From positions 1 to 63,128 of the forward strand of contig PNKC01000011.1 in NCBI GenBank assembly GCA_013822275.1: a DNA stretch of 63,128 bases. The letters are read 5' to 3'. This DNA comes from Anaerolinea sp. GTDB taxonomy: Bacteria; Chloroflexota; Dehalococcoidia; Tepidiformales; Tepidiformaceae. The notes beneath the pieces are model-generated. The model was not told where the DNA came from. It ran no database searches and saw only the letters and a program-made list of their open reading frames with translations. Positions within the stretch are counted from its first letter, which is position 1. Each line of letters opens with the position of its first letter. A program made the position numbers and the translations under genes. This document shows, piece after piece, positions 58,113 through 63,128 of this stretch.

Positions 58113-58862
58113 GTGCGCTTCCCACTTCGCCGACACCACACGCCCGAAGCGGTGATGGAGCGCATCTCCCGCATCGAGGGGCAGTTCCAGCCAGAAGCGG
58201 CGATCGCCGAATCGCTCGACCGGCCCGACGCGCCGCACGCGTGGGCTACGCTGCGATCGGATGACGCGCCCGTTCCGCCAACGTTCCCCGCGGAGTCACC
58301 GGCAGCCGCGGGTGAGCCACCCGCAACAGCGGCTGATCCGGCGCCACCGCACGTGCTCCACGCGGTTGAAAGCAGGATGCGAAACCAATCGACAAGTGCT
58401 GATTCGCGTGCTGAACGCATGGTGCGCCAGGTCCGCGGCGAAGTGGAGCAGTTGAAGCAGACGCTGGACAGTTTCGCGTACGAACGCGACGACCTGCTGG
58501 AACTCGACACCCAGGCGCTGCTGGCCGACCCCGAGCACGCCACGACGCTGCCCCCCGCCGTCCTGGTGCGGGCGATTGTCGGGGCCGCTGAAGCGAATCA
58601 ACGCCTTTGCAAGGAGCTGGATGAACAGCGCTCGAAGGCGGTTAAGTTGCAGCGGAAGCTGCGCGGCCTGAGGCGCGAAGACGCTGCGCGCCGGGCACGG
58701 CTGGGCACGCTGGAGGAAGTGATCGCCGCCCTCCACGCCAACCTGGAGGACCTCCGCCTCGAACGCGACCGTCCCCGGTTGGCGGGACCGCAGGCCCACG
58801 CACTGCGGGCGGGCACGGCGCAGATTCCACGCTCTTCATCCGGCGTGAATTCCTGTGAGTAA
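58113..58862 (+). CDS. Coiled-coil protein
   Basis: A 249-residue protein. The N-terminal part (RRHHTPEAVMERISRIEGQF) is followed by a Pro/Ala-rich linker and two coiled coils (about 95-130 and 165-230, EVEQLKQTLDSFAYERDDLL and LEEVIAALHANLEDLRLERD). No membrane segment. It overlaps the next gene by 8 bp. Unknown function. Confidence 0.65.
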   Translation: MRFPLRRHHTPEAVMERISRIEGQFQPEAAIAESLDRPDAPHAWATLRSDDAPVPPTFPAESPAAAGEPPATAADPAPPHVLHAVESRMRNQSTSADSRAERMVRQVRGEVEQLKQTLDSFAYERDDLLELDTQALLADPEHATTLPPAVLVRAIVGAAEANQRLCKELDEQRSKAVKLQRKLRGLRREDAARRARLGTLEEVIAALHANLEDLRLERDRPRLAGPQAHALRAGTAQIPRSSSGVNSCE

Positions 58863-59118
58863 CGCGGCCTACCGGGGCGCGCTAGTAATCAGCACACCCG
58901 GCGGGCGCGCGGGCCTGGCGGCTGACGCACGCCGGCTGCGCGCCGAGGCCCAGGCCCGCTACGGGGAGGTGGACCTGCTGGTGGCGGTGCTGCGTGACCA
59001 CGTGCGCGACCTCCAGATCGAGCGCGACCGGCTGCGGGCGGAGCTGGAATCGACGAAGGCGCGCGCGCGCCTCGAGTCGGCCGCCTGGATGTGGCGCGGG
59101 ATGAAGCCGGGCCGCTGA
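58855..59118 (+). CDS. Small coiled-coil protein
   Basis: An 87-residue protein starting with GTG at 58855. The C-terminal half (RDHVRDLQIERDRLRAELES) resembles ANLEDLRLERDRPR in the preceding protein, so the pair may share ancestry or interact. Unknown function. Confidence 0.65.
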   Translation: MSNAAYRGALVISTPGGRAGLAADARRLRAEAQARYGEVDLLVAVLRDHVRDLQIERDRLRAELESTKARARLESAAWMWRGMKPGR

Positions 59119-59119
59119 G

Positions 59120-59977
59120 TCAGTCTTCGTCCCGGGGTTGGGCGTCCAGGTCGCGAAAGCGGCGCACATAGCGGGCCGCCTTGCCGGCGCCTTCGAGATG
59201 CCAGTGGCGGTCTTCCAGGCCGCGCCGCTGGGAATCGAGCGCGGGCGAAGCTGGCACCTCGGCGGTGTGGTAGCCATTCGTTTCGGCGTAGGTCGCGGCC
59301 CGCTCAATCATCCAGAGTTCGAGGCCACGGCCGCGGTAGGCATCAAGCAGCGCCGGTTCGGAGATCAGCGCCAGCCCGCCCTTGCCGTCGCGCGCGCTGA
59401 CCACACCGGCCACGCGGTCGCCGTCGGCCGCGACGAAGACGCCAGGACGCGAGCCCTGTTCGTACACCCACGGGTCCTCACCGGTGATCCGGCCGATCTC
59501 CGCGGCGTCGGAACGGCGCTGTTCGCGCACGGTGAGGAGGGCGAGGCGCTTTTCGAGGACGGCCATGGTCACAAGCTCGCCTTCATGCTCCTCTCGCGTG
59601 TGGCCCACGGTGCGATAGCCCCAGCGGTGAAAGACGGGCAACAGGCGCGAACCGTCCGGCGCCATGAGGCGCACAAACCGCAGCCCCCGGTCCTGGGCAC
59701 GCATCTCCACGCCACGGATGAGCATCCGGCCCGCGCCCGCTGAGGCGGAGACGAGCAGGTCCCACCAGGCGACGCCTTCGTCGTCCCAGTGCCGCACGAG
59801 GCCCTGCAGCCGGCCGGACGCGTCGTAGGCGGCGAGAAACGCGTTGCCCGTTTGAAGGAGAATCGCCAGCGGGCCCACGAGAGTCACGCCAGCATCGCGG
59901 TAGAACTGCTCGCCGGTGGCGGCGTCGTCCGCGGTTACGGGCCTGATGGTGAAGCGCCGCGATGAAGGTGTGGGCAT
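59120..59977 (-). CDS. Tandem GNAT N-acetyltransferase
   Basis: A 285-residue protein with two GNAT-like folds: RPVTADDAATGEQFYRDAGV and a C-terminal ISEPALLDAYRGRGLELWMI (the acetyl-CoA binding RGRG segment). The start at 59977 follows TATACT by 6 nt on the minus strand, a leaderless gene. Substrate unknown. Confidence 0.85.
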   Translation of the reverse strand: MPTPSSRRFTIRPVTADDAATGEQFYRDAGVTLVGPLAILLQTGNAFLAAYDASGRLQGLVRHWDDEGVAWWDLLVSASAGAGRMLIRGVEMRAQDRGLRFVRLMAPDGSRLLPVFHRWGYRTVGHTREEHEGELVTMAVLEKRLALLTVREQRRSDAAEIGRITGEDPWVYEQGSRPGVFVAADGDRVAGVVSARDGKGGLALISEPALLDAYRGRGLELWMIERAATYAETNGYHTAEVPASPALDSQRRGLEDRHWHLEGAGKAARYVRRFRDLDAQPRDED

Positions 59978-59983
59978 CCGGCG

Positions 59984-59989
59984 AGTATA
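59984..59989 (-). promoter_or_regulatory. -10 hexamer for the leaderless acetyltransferase gene
   Basis: TATACT lies 6 nt before the ATG at 59977 on the minus strand. Confidence 0.65.
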
Positions 59990-60066
59990 CCCGCCGGAGT
60001 GCTGCCCTGTTCGTTGCATGGTGAAACTCACTGTGCCAGAATGGCGGCCGAAAGGGTCACGCCACC

Positions 60067-61659
60067 ATGCGGCGGCGGGACAGCCAGGAATCCCCGATGT
60101 TGCGCGCGCCCACCGCCCCCTCGAAGTGGCTCACCCTCATAGCCACCTGCCTCGGGCTCGGGATGCTGATGATCGACACCTTCGTGGTGAACGTGGCCTT
60201 TCCCGCAATCGGGCGCGACCTCAACGCCAGCCTGAGCACGGCCGAGTGGACCGTCACAGGCTACGTCCTGGTGTCTGGTATCTTCCCGGTCGCGATGGGA
60301 CGGGTGGGCGATATCTTTGGACGGCGGCGCGTTTACATCAGCGGGCTGGCGCTGTTCATCGCCGCATCCGCGGCAGCCGGCCTGGCGCCTTCGATCGAGG
60401 CGCTCGTGGTCGCCCGCGTCTTCCAGGGGCTTGGGGCCGCCACGATGATGCCGGGCACCCTCGCCATCATCACGCAGGCGTTTCCACCACAGCAGCGCGG
60501 ACTGGCCATCGGAATCTGGGGCGGCGTGAGCGGGCTCGGGCTGATCGCCGGGCCGATCCTCGGCGGCCTGCTCGTGCGCGGCGACGAGTGGCGCTGGATC
60601 TTCTGGGTGAACATCCCCGTCGGCATCGTGGGGCTGGTCCTGGCCGCCCTGTTCGTCCCGGAATCACGCGATGAGAAGGCGGCGCGTTATCTCGATTGGC
60701 GCGGACTCGTCACGCTTTCCGCGGCATTGTTCCTGCTGCTGTTCGGCCTCAACAGGGCGAACGACGAAGGCTGGACTTCGCCGTTGATCCTGGGGTGTTT
60801 CGCGCTCGGGGCGCTCTTGCTGACGGCGTTCGTGCTGGTGGAACAGCGGGTGAAGGCGCCGCTGGTGGACTTGAGCCTGTTCCGCACACCCTCATTCGTT
60901 ATCGCCTGCCTGAGCGCGGGGCTCTTCTCAATGGCGGTCTTCGGCTCGCAACCGTTCACCAGCCTCTTCATGCAGAACTACCTGGGCTTTTCGCCGCTCA
61001 AGGGTGGGCTTGGGTTCATCCCGGCGACAGCCCTCGTGGCGGTGCTGATGCCCGTTTCGGGGATCCTCGGCCAGAAGCTGGGCCACCGCATGCGCTACAT
61101 CATCATCGCCGGGTCCGTCTCGGTGGGCATTTCGTTCCTCTACCTTTTGCGGCTCGACACCGAGAGCAAGTACCTGGACGGCCTGCTGTTGCCGTTCCTC
61201 CTGCGCGGACTCGGGATCGGGCTCGTGATGTCCGCCACGTCCTACGCGGTGGTGAGCGCGATGCCGATGGCGAAGTCCGGGCTGGCTTCGGGGACGCTGA
61301 CGATGGCGCGCAACATCGGCACCTCGGCGGGGGTCGCCATCTTCGGCGCTGTCTTTTTGAATTCGGTCGATACCAACCTCCCTTCAGACCTGGACGCGGC
61401 CGGCATCGCCCCGGCGCGGGCGGAGCAGGTAATGGTTGCCGCCCGCCACCTCAGCCCGGCCCGGACCGGGCCCGAAGAAGAGGTCTCGCGGCGCGGCGTG
61501 GTCGATGGCTTCCTTGCGCTGTCCGTCGCGGGCCTCGGGATAGTGACATTGGCGGCGGCGAGCGCGTGCTTCATCCGCTACCGGCCACACGCATCGCAGA
61601 CCGTGGTGACCACGGCCAAGCCGGGCGCGGCGGCGACGCCGAACCCGGCCGAATCCTGA
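60067..61659 (+). CDS. DHA2-family MFS efflux transporter
   Basis: A 530-residue drug-resistance-type transporter with 14 helices. FVVNVAFPAIGRDLNASLST, GRVGDIFGRRRVYISGLALF (motif A) and GLGAATMMPGTLAIITQAFP (motif B-like), and GGVSGLGLIAGPILGGLLV (motif C) are visible. The N-terminal ATG at 60067 opens a 20-residue hydrophilic lead; a second ATG is 11 codons later. Confidence 0.9.
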   Translation: MRRRDSQESPMLRAPTAPSKWLTLIATCLGLGMLMIDTFVVNVAFPAIGRDLNASLSTAEWTVTGYVLVSGIFPVAMGRVGDIFGRRRVYISGLALFIAASAAAGLAPSIEALVVARVFQGLGAATMMPGTLAIITQAFPPQQRGLAIGIWGGVSGLGLIAGPILGGLLVRGDEWRWIFWVNIPVGIVGLVLAALFVPESRDEKAARYLDWRGLVTLSAALFLLLFGLNRANDEGWTSPLILGCFALGALLLTAFVLVEQRVKAPLVDLSLFRTPSFVIACLSAGLFSMAVFGSQPFTSLFMQNYLGFSPLKGGLGFIPATALVAVLMPVSGILGQKLGHRMRYIIIAGSVSVGISFLYLLRLDTESKYLDGLLLPFLLRGLGIGLVMSATSYAVVSAMPMAKSGLASGTLTMARNIGTSAGVAIFGAVFLNSVDTNLPSDLDAAGIAPARAEQVMVAARHLSPARTGPEEEVSRRGVVDGFLALSVAGLGIVTLAAASACFIRYRPHASQTVVTTAKPGAAATPNPAES

Positions 61660-61700
61660 GGGCGGCGCCTTCGCGCGGCGTCACCTTTCGCTTCTGTTAG

Positions 61701-62822
61701 CTAGCGCGAACGCTGGCGGGAGACAGCGTGGCGCCCGGCCAGCGCTAGCCCCATGGCAGCGATGCCCAGTAGCCCCATCAGCGCCAGCGAGGTCCCGCCA
61801 CGCGCCGCGAGGCCTGCGTTCCCCGTCGCCGGCGGGCCCGGCGCAACAGGCGGCGCGACGACCGGCGTAGAGGTCGTCGTCGCGGACGGCGAAGGTGTCG
61901 CCGTCCCGGTCGCTACAGGTGTCGCCGTCGCCGATGCCGCCGGTGTCACCGTCCCGGTCGTGGTTGGCCTCGCGGTCCCGGTCGCTGTCGCGGTCACCGT
62001 CCCCGTCGGTGTCACCGTCCCGGTCGTCGTTGGTGTCACCGTCCCGGTCGCCGTCGCCGTCGTCGTCCCGGTCGCTGTCGCCGTCGCGGACGCCGTCGAT
62101 GTCGATGTGGCGGTTGGCGTGGTGGTTGAGGGGACGACCTCATTGGTCACGGTGACCGTACATTCAACCAATGCGCCACCGCCCCTCGCCGACCCGTTGC
62201 ATTGATCGATAGTCACCGGGAGGCTGGCGGTCATGGTCGCGTTCACTGTGCAGAGATAGCTCCCGCCGCCGCCGTCGCCGGTGCCGTTGCACTGCGTAAC
62301 CGCGGCCGAGGTGGTCGCGCCGGTCGGCGAGCAGCTACCCGTTGTGCCGCCGCCGCCGAACGAACCGATGCACTGGTTGACCGTCGCGGCCGTAATCGCA
62401 GCGGGACTTCCCGTGAAGTTGTTGGTGACTACGACGGAGCACTTCACGACGCCACCGCCACCATTGCCGGAGCCGTTGCACTGCTGGACCAGCGTCACCG
62501 GTTCGGCCGATGTCGTCGGCGTTGTTGTGCACGTCCCGCCGCCCGCGGCGATTGGCCCGGCCGCGCCCGTGCAGACCTTCACCGTCACGGTGGACAGCGT
62601 CCCCGTTGGCGCGCCCGCAGCCGTGACGTAGTTGTTTATCGTGACGGTGCAGGCGATACCCTGGCCACCCACGTTGCTGGCGGTGTCGTTGTTGCACTGC
62701 GTGACAGGCGCAGCCGCCGCATTCGCGGAGTTTGGCGACTGGCTGGCGAGCCCTATGGCGAGCATAGCCGCGGCAAGTACGAGCATGCTGCTCGTCCCCA
62801 ACAATGTGCGGCGGAAAGCCAT
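61701..62822 (-). CDS. Surface protein with Cys-rich Gly repeats and C-terminal anchor
   Basis: A 373-residue exported protein: signal peptide (LVLAAAMLAIGLASQSPNS), four repeats built on QCNGSGNGGGGVVKCSVVVT-like units with paired cysteines, a Thr/Ala/Pro-rich stem, then PPATGNAG, a hydrophobic helix and a basic end (RHAVSRQRSR). The tail looks like a sortase-type or membrane anchor. Related repeat proteins exist in actinobacteria. Confidence 0.8.
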   Translation of the reverse strand: MAFRRTLLGTSSMLVLAAAMLAIGLASQSPNSANAAAAPVTQCNNDTASNVGGQGIACTVTINNYVTAAGAPTGTLSTVTVKVCTGAAGPIAAGGGTCTTTPTTSAEPVTLVQQCNGSGNGGGGVVKCSVVVTNNFTGSPAAITAATVNQCIGSFGGGGTTGSCSPTGATTSAAVTQCNGTGDGGGGSYLCTVNATMTASLPVTIDQCNGSARGGGALVECTVTVTNEVVPSTTTPTATSTSTASATATATGTTTATATGTVTPTTTGTVTPTGTVTATATGTARPTTTGTVTPAASATATPVATGTATPSPSATTTSTPVVAPPVAPGPPATGNAGLAARGGTSLALMGLLGIAAMGLALAGRHAVSRQRSR

Positions 62823-62928
62823 AGGCCTGGCTTCGGCGACGGTTGTCTTCAATTGGTGAACCCACCCTCTTCGTTGTTGCGTCCGACACCCTGTGTATGC
62901 GATTCGGCGATGGTTGTCTACCCTTGCG

Positions 62929-63128
62929 TTACATCGGGCCGCGGCGCTCGCCGTCATCGCGGCGCGCAAACGGGGCGAAACTCGCCCAAAAGAGTAGCGA
63001 GAGCACCAACCCGATCGACCCGACGACCATGAGGATGGCGCCGACAACCACGATGTCGAGGCCCACAACGGTTGCTTCCACCGCCCAGGCGAGGATCGCC
63101 CCAGCAGCGATGAGTAGAAGGCTTAGGG
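62929..63128 (-). CDS. DUF6458-type small membrane protein, 5' truncated by the window
   Basis: The minus-strand frame read in from the window edge encodes AAGAILAWAVEATVVGLDIV and VVGAILMVVGSIGLVLSLLF, two helices typical of DUF6458 proteins, ending with DDGERRGPM and TAA. The first residues are outside the window. Confidence 0.7.
   Translation of the reverse strand, partial: LSLLLIAAGAILAWAVEATVVGLDIVVVGAILMVVGSIGLVLSLLFWASFAPFARRDDGERRGPM

Noticed and set aside
61880-62110. Long GTCGCC/GTCCCGGTC repeats as a CRISPR array
   Set aside because: Units are short and in frame, encoding Thr-Ala-Pro repeats of the surface protein.
1-63128. tRNA, rRNA or riboswitch genes
   Set aside because: I looked for tRNA T-loop text (GTTCGAATC-like), rRNA and known riboswitch cores in gene-free stretches and saw none; a covariance-model search was not possible here.

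Overview
The window is a high-GC (mid-60s percent by eye), densely coded bacterial chromosome segment with no rRNA, tRNA, phage or CRISPR array. Several traits point to Chloroflexota, probably a Dehalococcoidia-like lineage: many lipoproteins with Thr/Pro/Ala-rich linkers, a tungsten-type aldehyde ferredoxin oxidoreductase, a PAC2 protein beside a SUI1 factor, a citrate synthase alone, many toxin-antitoxin pairs, and many start codons 6-8 nt downstream of a -10 hexamer (leaderless mRNAs). This placement is inference from gene content, not a computed phylogeny.

Layout. 1-3.2 kb: a histidine phosphatase, a 133-bp tandem repeat, a small secreted protein and two toxin-antitoxin pairs. 3.2-7 kb: JAMM protease-folP-folK, a REP-associated transposase between 38-bp inverted repeats, Trm112-like and CvpA-like proteins. 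7-11 kb: a short-chain dehydrogenase, an EthD-like protein, the aldehyde ferredoxin oxidoreductase and a MoaD/ThiS-like protein. 11-14.6 kb: a hybrid histidine kinase and a decayed alpha/beta hydrolase. 14.6-18 kb: a five-gene minus-strand operon encoding two related exported low-complexity proteins, a heme-type six-helix membrane protein, a Pro/Thr/Ser-rich membrane protein and an ECF sigma factor; its promoter side carries a PHO-box-like 11-bp direct repeat. 18-25 kb: TerB-like protein, a frameshifted lipoprotein, ApbE, alcohol dehydrogenase, DinB protein and an epoxide-hydrolase-like protein.

25-33 kb (minus strand) is a housekeeping run: glyA, then rpsF-ssb-rpsR, a PpiC-type foldase, homoserine dehydrogenase, a coiled-coil protein and threonine synthase. 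rpsF and rpsR are each preceded by the same 31-nt hairpin element. 32.6-36.5 kb: HicAB, a DUF433/DUF5615 pair, XdhC, PAC2 and SUI1 proteins. 36.6-42.2 kb is a nitrogen-assimilation block: amt-glnK and glnA, with matching 11-bp-phased GlnR-like operators in front of amt and glnA; between them lie an AbrB/RelE-like pair and an MFS transporter.

42-54.7 kb: an orphan PAAR protein, flavin-oxidoreductase-like protein, nucleotide-sugar epimerase, citrate synthase, lipoproteins, Uma2 nuclease, truncated hemoglobin, PilZ and GntR proteins, Lgt, RNase HI, nucleotidyltransferase, DinB and an alpha/beta hydrolase. 54.7-63.1 kb: a lipoprotein with three internal repeats, divergent pirin and MarR genes with two matching palindromic operators, a cyclase-family hydrolase, two coiled-coil proteins, a double-GNAT protein, a DHA2-type efflux pump, a Cys-rich repeat surface protein and a truncated DUF6458-type membrane protein at the window edge.

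The signals judged most likely to be new are the GlnR-like regulon in this lineage, the repeated S6/S18 leader hairpin, and the ECF-sigma/exported-protein/heme-membrane operon.
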